Positions 12,210-19,428 of a DNA stretch of 19,911 nt are shown in pieces (position 1 is the stretch's first letter; every line of letters starts with the position of its first letter). Both the position numbers and the translations under genes were made by a program. The stretch covers positions 1 through 19,911 of the forward strand of contig CAUAJB010000036.1 in assembly GCA_958429225.1 (NCBI GenBank). The letters run 5' to 3'. Source of the stretch: an uncultured Collinsella sp. GTDB taxonomy: Bacteria; Actinomycetota; Coriobacteriia; Coriobacteriales; Coriobacteriaceae. The notes beneath the pieces are model-generated. The model ran no database searches and was not told where the DNA came from. It saw only the letters and a list, made by a program, of their open reading frames with translations.

Positions 12210-12851
12210 ATGAAGATCGCTCTGATCAATGAGAACTCTCAGAACTCCAAGAACCCTATGATCGAGGCTGCGCTTAAGAAGGTCGTCGAGCCCATGGGGC
12301 ACACCGTCTTTAACTATGGTATGTATGCCGACGCCGACTCCACGCCCCTCACCTACGTGCAGAACGGCATCCTTGCCGCCGTGCTGCTGAACTCCGGTGC
12401 TGCCGACTACGTCGTAACCGGCTGCGGCACCGGCGAGGGCGCCATGCTCGCCTGTAACTCCTTCCCCGGCGTGCTGTGCGGCCACGTTGCCGACCCGCTC
12501 GACGCCTACACCTTTGCCCAGGTCAACGATGGCAACGCCGTCGCCATGCCCTTCGCCCTCAAGAACGGCTGGGGCCAGGAGCTCAACCTCGAGTACACCT
12601 TCGAGAAGCTCTTTGGCTTTGGTTCGGGCAACGGCTATCCTGCCGAGCGCGTTGAGCCCGAGCAGCGCAACAAGAAGATCCTCGACGGCGTGCGCGCTGT
12701 GACCATGCGTCCACTCGTCGACGTCCTGGGCGAGATCAATCAGGACCTGGTGAAGGGCGCACTTGCCGGCGAGCACTTCCAGGAGTACTTCTTTGCCAAC
12801 GCAACCGACGAGGTCATCATCGCCAAGGTCAAGGAGATCCTGGGGCTCTAA
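12210..12851 (+). CDS. RpiB/LacAB-family isomerase, DhuI-like
   Basis: A 213-residue sugar-phosphate-isomerase fold protein. It starts MKIALINENSQNSKN, has the RpiB-type loop GCGTGEG at 71-77 with Cys72, and HVADPLDAY. The 213-residue length, about 60 longer than plain RpiB, fits DhuI-type isomerases. These convert 4-deoxy-L-threo-5-hexosulose-uronate, the open form of the unsaturated uronate, to 2,5-diketo-3-deoxygluconate, and replace KduI. GAAAGG lies about 11 nt before the ATG. It is second in an operon with the SDR gene, separated by 140 bp that contain a palindromic repeat, and is followed by a strong terminator. No KduI-type isomerase is seen in the window. Confidence 0.8.
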   Translation: MKIALINENSQNSKNPMIEAALKKVVEPMGHTVFNYGMYADADSTPLTYVQNGILAAVLLNSGAADYVVTGCGTGEGAMLACNSFPGVLCGHVADPLDAYTFAQVNDGNAVAMPFALKNGWGQELNLEYTFEKLFGFGSGNGYPAERVEPEQRNKKILDGVRAVTMRPLVDVLGEINQDLVKGALAGEHFQEYFFANATDEVIIAKVKEILGL

Positions 12852-12877
12852 TCGCACGACTCATTGCAGCTAACGCA

Positions 12878-12918
12878 AGCGACGGCCGTCCCACGTACGG
12901 GACGGCCGTCGCTTTTTG
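12878..12918 (+). terminator. Rho-independent terminator after the isomerase gene
   Basis: AGCGACGGCCGTCCC (12878-12892) pairs perfectly with GGGACGGCCGTCGCT (12899-12913), followed by TTTTT. A 15-bp stem with a 6-nt loop, 26 nt past the stop. Confidence 0.95.
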
Positions 12919-12968
12919 CTATTTACCGACCGGTGCCGCGGGGTCAGCCCCATGCACCAAGGGGTTGA

Positions 12969-14918
12969 CTAGAGCTCGCAGGCAACCTTATAGCCATCGC
13001 CGATGGCGTCGCGGATGTTGCCACACTTCTGGGCATCGCCCAGCACGTGGGTGGCAACGCCGGCAGCGGCAAGGTCATCGGCCAGCTTGGTATTGGGACG
13101 ATAGCCCATGGCAAGCACCAGCGTATCGGCACCGGTGATGGTGTGGACCTCGCCGTCCTTTTCGTAGCTGATAGTGTCCTCGGTGATCTCGGTCACCTTG
13201 GCCTCGGTCAGCACGTGAACGCCCTTGGAGAGCATACGCGTGATGAGCACTGCGCGACCGGCACCGCCCTCGTTGGCAGCGAGCGTCTTGGTCATCTCGA
13301 TGACGGTGACGTCGCGGTTGGCGGGCGACAGGTCGTTGACCAGCGGGGCCAGGTAGTCGGCCGTCTCGCAACCGACGGTGCCGCCGCCGACGATGACAAT
13401 CTTCTTGCCCGGGAAAGCCTTGCCACCCAGCAGGTCGTCAGCCGTCATAACCTGCTTAAAGCCCTGCATGAAGGCCGGGGCAATGGGCTCGGCGCCATAA
13501 GCCAGGACGACCTCGTAGCCCGCGTAGTCACGCTGAATGTCCTCGGCAGTAAGCTCGGTGCCAAATACGCACTTCACGCCGGCCTCGGCCAGACGACGGT
13601 ACTGATACTTGATCACGCGGGTGAGTTCCTGCTTTGCCGGCGGAACGGCTGCGATGCGCATCTCGCCGCCCGGCTCGTCCTGCTTATCCACGAGCACCAC
13701 GTTGTGGCCGCGCTTGGCGGCAATGTAGGCTGCCTCCATGCCCGCGGGACCGGCGCCCACAACCAGTACGTTCTTGGCCTCGGCGGCAGGCTCGTAGCCG
13801 GCCTCGTCGCGCTCCACATCGGGATTGACGGTGCAGGAGATGCGCTTGCCAAACATAATGCCGTTCAGGCAGCGCAGGCAGCCGATGCAGGGGCGGATGT
13901 CGTCGGCGTTGCCGGCAGCGGCCTTATTGCAGAACTCGGCATCGCACAGATTGGCGCGGCCCATCATGCAGATGTCGGCAGCGCCGTCCTCGATCAGCTC
14001 CTCGGCGATCCAGGCCTCGTTAATGCGGCCGACCGTGGCAACGGGAATGTTCACGTGCTTCTTAATCTCACGCGAGCAGGCGGCGTGCGAGGCCTGCTGC
14101 GTGCCGGCAGCGGGAATGGCGGAGCCGCGCTTGATGGTGGTGCCGCCCGACACGTGGATCATGTCGACGCCGGCCTTCTCCAGGCGACGCGAGACGTAGA
14201 TCATGTCATTGAGGGTCAGACCACCATCGGTGTACTCGTCGCCCGAGATACGGACGTCGATGATGAAGTCCTTGCCGCAGCGCTCGCGAATCTCGGCGAT
14301 GACCTCGAGCAAGAAGCGCATGCGGGCGTCGAGCGAGCCGCCGTACTCATCGGTACGCTTGTTATAGAGCGGGGTCAAAAAACCGCCGAGCATGCCGTGG
14401 GCGTGTGCCGCATGGACCTCGACGCCATCGACACCGGCCTTCTGCATGCGCACGGCAGCGTCGCCAAACTGATGCGTGAGCTCGTGGATCTCGTCGACCG
14501 TGATGGGGCGCGGTGCCTCGCGGGCGTAAGACGGGCCCACAAAGGACGGAGCGATCAGGCGAGGCGTGCCCGGAATGTTAAAGGCCATGTAGGCGGGGTG
14601 GAAGAGCTGCGGCATGATCTTGCAGCCATACTCGTGGACGGCCGCGGCAAGCTTTTCCCAGCCGGGGATAAACGTGTCGTCGTAGCAGCACATGTCACCC
14701 GGCAGATAGGTATAGGTGGGCTCGACCGTCACGACCTCGGTGATGATGAGGCCCACGCCGCCCTTGGCGCGGGCACGGTAATGATCGACCAAGTCATCGG
14801 TCACATAGCCGTGATCGGCCAGGTTGGTGGACACCGGCGGCATAAAGACGCGGTTCTTGACCTCGGTTGTACCGACCTTGATCGGGCTAAAGAGCATCGG
14901 GTAGGCAGAGGACTCCAT
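12969..14918 (-). CDS. Old Yellow Enzyme-type NADH:flavin oxidoreductase (enoate/dienoyl reductase family)
   Basis: A 649-residue modular flavoprotein like 2,4-dienoyl-CoA and 2-enoate reductases. Residues 1-340 form an FMN TIM barrel (LFSPIKVGTTEVKNRVFMPP, then NKRTDEYGGSL). Cys344, 347, 350 and 362 (CIGCLRC...C) bind a 4Fe-4S cluster. The FAD/NAD(P) half starts with VLVVGAGPAGMEAA (about 384-397), with a second dinucleotide site at IVIVGGGTVGCETADYL. The active-site segment at 169-180 reads HAAHAHGMLGGF and has no Tyr, although many relatives carry a catalytic Tyr there. The start at 14918 has AAAGGA upstream; an extension to 15005 is not supported. The substrate is unknown. It would reduce an activated C=C bond, perhaps of a plant-derived or unsaturated acid. 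It follows a GltD-like gene after a terminator-like repeat. Confidence 0.88.
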   Translation of the reverse strand: MESSAYPMLFSPIKVGTTEVKNRVFMPPVSTNLADHGYVTDDLVDHYRARAKGGVGLIITEVVTVEPTYTYLPGDMCCYDDTFIPGWEKLAAAVHEYGCKIMPQLFHPAYMAFNIPGTPRLIAPSFVGPSYAREAPRPITVDEIHELTHQFGDAAVRMQKAGVDGVEVHAAHAHGMLGGFLTPLYNKRTDEYGGSLDARMRFLLEVIAEIRERCGKDFIIDVRISGDEYTDGGLTLNDMIYVSRRLEKAGVDMIHVSGGTTIKRGSAIPAAGTQQASHAACSREIKKHVNIPVATVGRINEAWIAEELIEDGAADICMMGRANLCDAEFCNKAAAGNADDIRPCIGCLRCLNGIMFGKRISCTVNPDVERDEAGYEPAAEAKNVLVVGAGPAGMEAAYIAAKRGHNVVLVDKQDEPGGEMRIAAVPPAKQELTRVIKYQYRRLAEAGVKCVFGTELTAEDIQRDYAGYEVVLAYGAEPIAPAFMQGFKQVMTADDLLGGKAFPGKKIVIVGGGTVGCETADYLAPLVNDLSPANRDVTVIEMTKTLAANEGGAGRAVLITRMLSKGVHVLTEAKVTEITEDTISYEKDGEVHTITGADTLVLAMGYRPNTKLADDLAAAGVATHVLGDAQKCGNIRDAIGDGYKVACEL

Positions 14919-15038
14919 ACAGGCTTCCTTTCGTTTGAGCCGCTCGGCGGCAGTTGCTAACGTACCTATCGTATCAGTATCCGCTGCATTCGCACACGCT
15001 CGCACTCCCCGCCTTCAATCCCGACCCTCACAAAAAAG

Positions 15039-15101
15039 TTGCGGTGGAATACGGAGTAGATGAGGCTTTTGACAGCCAAAACAGTCCGTATTTCACCGCA
15101 A
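15039..15101 (-). repeat. Dispersed 63-bp palindromic repeat, copy 4, likely acting as terminator
   Basis: Arms TTGCGGTGGAATACGGAGT (15039-15057) and AGTCCGTATTTCACCGCAA (15083-15101) flank 25 nt ending in AAAAC; an inner GGCT/AGCC can also pair. Read on the minus strand, the stem is followed by CTTTTTTG and begins 18 nt past the GltD-like stop, so here the repeat has the form of an intrinsic terminator. Confidence 0.85.
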
Positions 15102-15118
15102 CTAATGGATGGAATGTG

Positions 15119-16336
15119 TTAGAGGCCCAGGTAGCTGGTCATGCCTTCGACGGCGAGTTTGGCGCCGGCTACAGCATGGACCACGGTGAGCGGGCCGTTG
15201 ACCACGTCGCCGGCGGCAAAGACGCCAGGCACGGTGGTCATGCCGCGCTCGTCGACCGAAAGCAGGCCGCGATGGTCGGTCTCCAGACCGCCAGTTGTAA
15301 GCACGAGTTTGTCCTTGGGCACCTGAGACGCCGCAATCACAACCGTGTCGGCAGACGCATGGTCGAGCTCTTCCTCGTAGCCCACCACGTTGTTGTCCTC
15401 GTCAAAGATAGCCGTCTCGAACACCGGACCGTTATCGTCGATGGCGCAGATCGCTTTGCCGCACATAATCTCGGCACCGTCAAGCTCGGTCAGCTCCACC
15501 TCGTCATCGATGGCAGAGATATGGCGCGATCGGGCGTACACGGTAACCTTGCGAGCACCCGAGCGCAGGGCCGTGCGGGCAACATCCATGGCCACATTGC
15601 CGGCGCCGATAACCGCCACGTTCTGCCCGATTGCCACGCTCGTGGGATCGACCAGATAGTCGATACCAAACAGCACGTTGCCGCGCGACTCGCCGGGAAT
15701 ACCCAGCTTTCGAGCTCGCCAGGTACCAGTACCGACAAAGACCGCATCGTAGCCGTCGCGCAGCAGGTCGTCGATGTGGAGCGCACCGCCGATGGTGGTC
15801 GAGGGGCGAACGCGCACGCCGAGCGAGCACATCACGTGGCGGTACTTTTGCACGAGCGAGCGCGGCAGACGGAACTCGGGGATACCGTACTCCAGCACGC
15901 CGCCGATCTCGGGCCGCTGCTCAAAAACGGTGACGGCGCAACCCAGCTGCGCCATCTTAATTGCCACGGTAATGCCGGCAGGGCCGGAGCCGACAACAGC
16001 GACCTGCTTGCCGCACGACGGCGCGGCCTTCCACTCTTTGCGGTCCAAATACGCCGTGGAGATATAGTTCTCGATGCTCGAAAAATGTACGGGCGCGCCC
16101 TTGCGGCCCTGGATGCACGCGCCCTCGCACTGGCCCGAATGGTTGCACACCATGGAGCAGACCGCACTCATGGGATTGTTCTGGAACAGTAGCTCGCCCG
16201 CCTCTTCTAGACGACGCTGTTTGAACAGGTCAATGACCTGCGGAATAGGCGTCTGGACCGGGCAGCCCTTAAGCTGACAGAATGCCCTTTTGCAACCTAG
16301 GCAACGATTCGCCTCTTCGACAATGTGGATAGCCAC
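15119..16336 (-). CDS. GltD-like NAD(P)-dependent FAD/Fe-S oxidoreductase
   Basis: A 405-residue protein like the small subunit of glutamate synthase and related electron-input subunits. N-terminal cysteines 12, 15, 20 and 25 (CLGCKRAFC...C) and a second group, CSMVCNHSGQCEGAC, bind Fe-S clusters. The FAD site is VAVVGSGPAGITVA, followed by EQRPEIGGVLEYGIPEFRLP. The NAD(P) site is VAVIGAGNVAMDVA, with VFAAGDVV near the end. The start is GTG at 16336, preceded by AGGGGAG. No large glutamate synthase subunit is adjacent, so a GltB partner is not supported here. It may pass electrons from NAD(P)H to another enzyme, possibly the flavoprotein downstream. It is third in the GH105-led minus-strand run, 102 bp after the TIM-barrel gene. 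Confidence 0.85.
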   Translation of the reverse strand: MAIHIVEEANRCLGCKRAFCQLKGCPVQTPIPQVIDLFKQRRLEEAGELLFQNNPMSAVCSMVCNHSGQCEGACIQGRKGAPVHFSSIENYISTAYLDRKEWKAAPSCGKQVAVVGSGPAGITVAIKMAQLGCAVTVFEQRPEIGGVLEYGIPEFRLPRSLVQKYRHVMCSLGVRVRPSTTIGGALHIDDLLRDGYDAVFVGTGTWRARKLGIPGESRGNVLFGIDYLVDPTSVAIGQNVAVIGAGNVAMDVARTALRSGARKVTVYARSRHISAIDDEVELTELDGAEIMCGKAICAIDDNGPVFETAIFDEDNNVVGYEEELDHASADTVVIAASQVPKDKLVLTTGGLETDHRGLLSVDERGMTTVPGVFAAGDVVNGPLTVVHAVAGAKLAVEGMTSYLGL

Positions 16337-16438
16337 GCAACTCCCCTTTTTGATTCAATCCAATGGGGCGACGATAAAGATCCTTCACCGCTGCCCCAGT
16401 CAGGCAAACTTAATCGACCGCCACGGCAAAAGCCGATG

Positions 16439-17344
16439 CTACAACTCGCGATGCGGAGCCCCGCAGCGAGCGGACATGTGCTCGAGTGTCGCTAGGCAGT
16501 CAGCGGCCGTCGACGGCACACTGTTCTCGACCACACAGGGAATCCCAGGGCAGGCGGCAGCCGCCCAGGCCACCACGGGCTCAAAGTCATAGCGCCCCGT
16601 CTCGCCCACGCCGTGACACACCAGGCGCGAACCCGTACCGTCGCACCAACCGGCCTTGTCCTCGTTGTCGACGACCTCAAAATCCTTGGCGTGCAGCACG
16701 CGAATCTTGCTGCCGCACAAGTAGAGCATGCGCGTTGTGATTTCCTGCGCCTCGCCAACGACGCTAGGGTGCAGCAGCGATACCGGATCGTAGATCACGC
16801 CGAGCGCTGGGCTCGAGACGCGCTCCAGCACCTCGCGGCAACGATCCGGCGTGCTGACCGTCTCGTTCCAGCCGGGCTCAATTAGTATTTGCCCACCCAC
16901 GGCCTCGGCCCGATCGCAGACGCGTGCAAGCCCGTCTGCAAACGTATCGAGTGCCTCGTCGGTCATGCGGTCGTCCGCGACGCGGTTCTGCGCATTGGGG
17001 CGACCGGTCTCGGTGCCAACCGGGCATCCGCCGAGCATCTGGGCAAAATTCAAGCACGCCTCGTACTCGGCAATGTTATCCATGAGCTGTTGTCGATCGG
17101 GCGTCGCCAGATTCTTGTAGCAGCCGAGCACGGCAATCGAAATGCCCGCCTCGTCGAGCACCGCACGCAAATGGTTGGCAAGCTCGCTGGTCAGGCCGAC
17201 TCGATCAATCCCCATCGATGCGTAGAGTACCTTGCTCGGCAACTGAATGCACGAAAAGCCCAGCTCTCCTGCCATGCGAATGCGTTCCTCTACGGTCCCC
17301 TGCGGAAGGTCGTGTAAACGTACGCCCGGAGTAATGGCCTCCAT
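16439..17344 (-). CDS. TIM-barrel sugar phosphate isomerase/epimerase-like protein
   Basis: A 301-residue protein of the xylose-isomerase-like/AP-endonuclease-2 superfamily. Visible parts are ERIRMAGELGFSCIQLP near the start, GISIAVLGCYKN, CPVGTETGRPN, ILIEPGWNETV with a metal-ligand Glu, VIYDPVSLLHP, RVLHAKDFEVVD and CVVENSVPS. These are the expected Glu/Asp/His positions of a divalent-metal sugar epimerase or isomerase. The start at 17344 has AAGGGG about 12 nt upstream, and one base separates it from the GH105 stop codon (17346-17348), so translation is probably coupled. A role in converting a neutral sugar released with the uronate, such as rhamnose or galactose derivatives, is possible but unproven. 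The extended frame to 17509 overlaps GH105 and is rejected. Confidence 0.82.
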   Translation of the reverse strand: MEAITPGVRLHDLPQGTVEERIRMAGELGFSCIQLPSKVLYASMGIDRVGLTSELANHLRAVLDEAGISIAVLGCYKNLATPDRQQLMDNIAEYEACLNFAQMLGGCPVGTETGRPNAQNRVADDRMTDEALDTFADGLARVCDRAEAVGGQILIEPGWNETVSTPDRCREVLERVSSPALGVIYDPVSLLHPSVVGEAQEITTRMLYLCGSKIRVLHAKDFEVVDNEDKAGWCDGTGSRLVCHGVGETGRYDFEPVVAWAAAACPGIPCVVENSVPSTAADCLATLEHMSARCGAPHREL

Positions 17345-17345
17345 G

Positions 17346-18584
17346 CTATTCACACCCCTTACGGGCATTGATGCCCGGAGTGTATCCGCCAAACGGGTCC
17401 TCGATGGAGCACACGCCCGAGGGAGCAAGCGGGTCGTGCCTGCCGGCCAGTTTGTCGTGATGCATGGTCTCGATATAGGCAAGCACCAGCGGCGCCACGC
17501 CCTTCGCATCGTTTTTGACGATAGGCTCGCTCATGTAGTAACCAAACGTGCCCTCGCGGTGCGCGGTGTTTCCCAAGCCCGCAACCAGGCAGATGTTGTC
17601 GAGCGCCAGCTGGCCATCGTGCTCGGAAAGGCAGGTCTCGCAGATGCCGTCGAAGGCGCGACGGCCGTACTGGTAGTAGCGCTCACCCAACACGCCCAGA
17701 CGCACGCCCTTCATGATGGCGTTGGCAAAGATCGCGCTGCCCGACTCCTCCAGGTAGTTGGGGGCGATATTGGGCAGGTTGATGACCTGATGCCACATGC
17801 CGGTCTTCTCGTCCTGATACGGCAGCATGGCGTCAATCAGGTCGTGGAACATCTTGCGGATCTCGTCCTTCTCGGCCGACATCGAAGGCGGCATAAGCTC
17901 CCACGTGTCGATGAGCGCCATGGCAAACCAGCCCTCGGCGCGCAGCCAGAAGTTAGCCGAAAGGCCGGTGACCGGGTCGCACCAGAACTGCTTGCGGCTC
18001 GCGTCGTAAGCGTGATAGTACAGACCATTGAGGGGGTTGCGCATCAGGTCGTGCACGACCTGGAACATATGGAAGCTATCTGAGCAGGCACGACGGTTGT
18101 GGAAACTCAGCTCGTACTGCATGTAGAACGGCTGTGCCATATACATGCCGTCGAGCCAGATCTGGTTGGGGTAGACGGCCTTGTGCCAAAACACGCCCTC
18201 TTTGGTGCGCGGCTGGGTTTCGAGCTGACGATAGATGGTATCCATGGCCGCACGATACTTGGGCTTGCCCACCAGGTCATAGAGCTTGTAGAGGGTCTTG
18301 CCCGCATTAACGTTATCGAGGTTGTACTCCTCGGGGTTGTAATGTTTGATGGTACCGTCGTCCTGGACAAAGAAATCGATGTAGTCGTCGGCGAACGTCA
18401 GGTAGCGCTGCTCACCCGTGATCTCGTACAGCTCGATGAGCGCCTTGATCATGCAGCCGTCGATATAGTTCCAGGTGTTCTCCTTACCGGCACGGAGCTT
18501 TTCGATGTTCCAGGCCGGCGCCTGCGGCGTAGAGGTTTCGATCAACTGCTCGATATAACGGTCCAGGATTTGATTGCAACCCAT
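17346..18584 (-). CDS. GH105 unsaturated rhamnogalacturonyl hydrolase (YteR-like)
   Basis: A 412-residue alpha/alpha-toroid enzyme that hydrates the 4,5-double bond of the terminal unsaturated uronic acid on oligosaccharides made by pectate or rhamnogalacturonan lyases, releasing the unstable uronate. Family marks are WNYIDGCMIKALIELYE, EYNLDNVNAGKTLY with Asp90, VYPNQIWLDGMYMAQPFY with Asp145, WLRAEGWFAMALID and ESGSAIFANAIMKGVRLG. Asp90 and Asp145 match the catalytic Asp pair known from YteR. No signal peptide is seen, so it acts in the cytoplasm on imported oligosaccharides. The ATG has AGAGGGG upstream. Two LacI-type operators precede it. GH88 glycosaminoglycan hydrolase is the main alternative; the WLDGMYMAQPF block favours GH105. 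Confidence 0.9.
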   Translation of the reverse strand: MGCNQILDRYIEQLIETSTPQAPAWNIEKLRAGKENTWNYIDGCMIKALIELYEITGEQRYLTFADDYIDFFVQDDGTIKHYNPEEYNLDNVNAGKTLYKLYDLVGKPKYRAAMDTIYRQLETQPRTKEGVFWHKAVYPNQIWLDGMYMAQPFYMQYELSFHNRRACSDSFHMFQVVHDLMRNPLNGLYYHAYDASRKQFWCDPVTGLSANFWLRAEGWFAMALIDTWELMPPSMSAEKDEIRKMFHDLIDAMLPYQDEKTGMWHQVINLPNIAPNYLEESGSAIFANAIMKGVRLGVLGERYYQYGRRAFDGICETCLSEHDGQLALDNICLVAGLGNTAHREGTFGYYMSEPIVKNDAKGVAPLVLAYIETMHHDKLAGRHDPLAPSGVCSIEDPFGGYTPGINARKGCE

Positions 18585-18610
18585 TGCTGTCCCCTCTGAC
18601 GTTAATGATA

Positions 18611-18624
18611 GGTGAACGTTAACC
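18611..18624. promoter_or_regulatory. LacI-type operator 1 upstream of GH105
   Basis: GGTGAACGTTAACC is a palindrome with one mismatched pair and differs from the site at 8392 by one base. On the minus strand it lies just after a possible -10 box TACACT (18632-18627), in the position of a blocking operator. Confidence 0.7.
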
Positions 18625-18640
18625 CTAGTGTAACGCGAAC

Positions 18641-18676
18641 GGGGAATATAGGGTGAACGTTAACCCTATATTCCCC
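18641..18676 (-). promoter_or_regulatory. 36-bp palindrome holding operator 2; possible terminator of the SGNH gene
   Basis: GGGGAATATAGGGT (18641-18654) pairs perfectly with ACCCTATATTCCCC (18663-18676), and the centre is the operator GGGTGAACGTTAACCC (18651-18666). The element begins 16 nt past the SGNH stop codon and lies upstream of GH105. It is palindromic over 34 of 36 bases. No U-run follows on the minus strand, so the operator role is firmer than the terminator role. Confidence 0.75.
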
Positions 18677-18691
18677 GCGAACGGCAGACTT

Positions 18692-19360
18692 TTAACGGCA
18701 AACGGCGGCTAAGCCCGCGGCGATGCGATGCGCCAGGCGCTCATAGCCAGCCGGGCTGTAATGCAGGCCGTCCGGCATATAGAGTTCGCGGTGCTCCGGC
18801 AAAAACGGGCTGATGCCGCTTTGCGCATACAGGTCAATCACCGGAACGGAGTAACGGTCACAGACCTCCAGCATCGCTCGCACGTAGGCGTCTTGCGTCA
18901 GACCCAAATGGTTCGCCTCATCGCTTGCCGGGATATCCTTCTCGTGCTTACCACTCGTCTTGCATGGCGTCATAAACACGAGCTTTGCCTGAGGTGAGCG
19001 CGCCGTGATGGTTCGGATCAGATAGTCGACCGCACCATAGAACTCATGCACATCGGTGCTGCCCAACTCGCCAAGCGGCACGTTGCGGCTAAAGTCGTTA
19101 ACGCCGCCAAAGACAACATAGACATCGGCCGCATCGTCGATGCCGTCCAAGCGCTCGACAAATGAATCGGTACGGTCGGCCTTGATGGCGATACGCGAAC
19201 CCTTGATGCCAAAGTTCTCGACGACTGCACCTCCCAGCAACGCGCCCAGATGCGAAGTCCAAGAGATGTCGTTGCCGCCTGCGCCACATCCGTTATCCCC
19301 CCATGTGGTCGAATCGCCAAAGCAGCAAATGGTCGATTCACTCAAGTTCTTCGTTTCCAT
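18692..19360 (-). CDS. SGNH/GDSL-family hydrolase, probable carbohydrate esterase
   Basis: A 222-residue SGNH hydrolase. Block I is CCFGDSTTWG with Ser17, the oxyanion Gly/Asn block is VFGGVNDFSRN, and block V is PDGLHYSPAGY with Asp197 and His200. There is no signal peptide, so it is predicted cytoplasmic. In a GH105 locus such enzymes commonly remove acetyl groups from pectin oligosaccharides, rhamnogalacturonan acetylesterase being the best guess. The precise substrate is inference. The start METKNLSE (19360) has GAGGAG about 8 nt upstream; a GTG-initiated longer frame to 19519 overlaps the upstream gene and is rejected. It lies 68 bp after the alpha/beta hydrolase on the same strand, probably in one transcript. 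Confidence 0.87.
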   Translation of the reverse strand: METKNLSESTICCFGDSTTWGDNGCGAGGNDISWTSHLGALLGGAVVENFGIKGSRIAIKADRTDSFVERLDGIDDAADVYVVFGGVNDFSRNVPLGELGSTDVHEFYGAVDYLIRTITARSPQAKLVFMTPCKTSGKHEKDIPASDEANHLGLTQDAYVRAMLEVCDRYSVPVIDLYAQSGISPFLPEHRELYMPDGLHYSPAGYERLAHRIAAGLAAVCR

Positions 19361-19428
19361 AATCTTCTCCTCATCCGCCCATTGGCGGCCATACAGGTAC
19401 GTACCGTTATTTGCAGCATGCCAAGGGG

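Noticed and set aside
13047..14960. Long plus-strand open frame (637 codons) opposite the flavoprotein
   Set aside because: It is antisense to a clear enzyme gene, rich in Gly/Val/His/Asp repeats typical of shadow frames in GC-rich DNA, and has no recognisable domain. Similar long shadows opposite glnA, htrA, lacI and the GltD-like gene were dropped for the same reason.
15119..16336. True glutamate synthase small subunit (gltD)
   Set aside because: No large subunit is adjacent and the neighbours are pectin and redox genes, so only a GltD-like label is supported.
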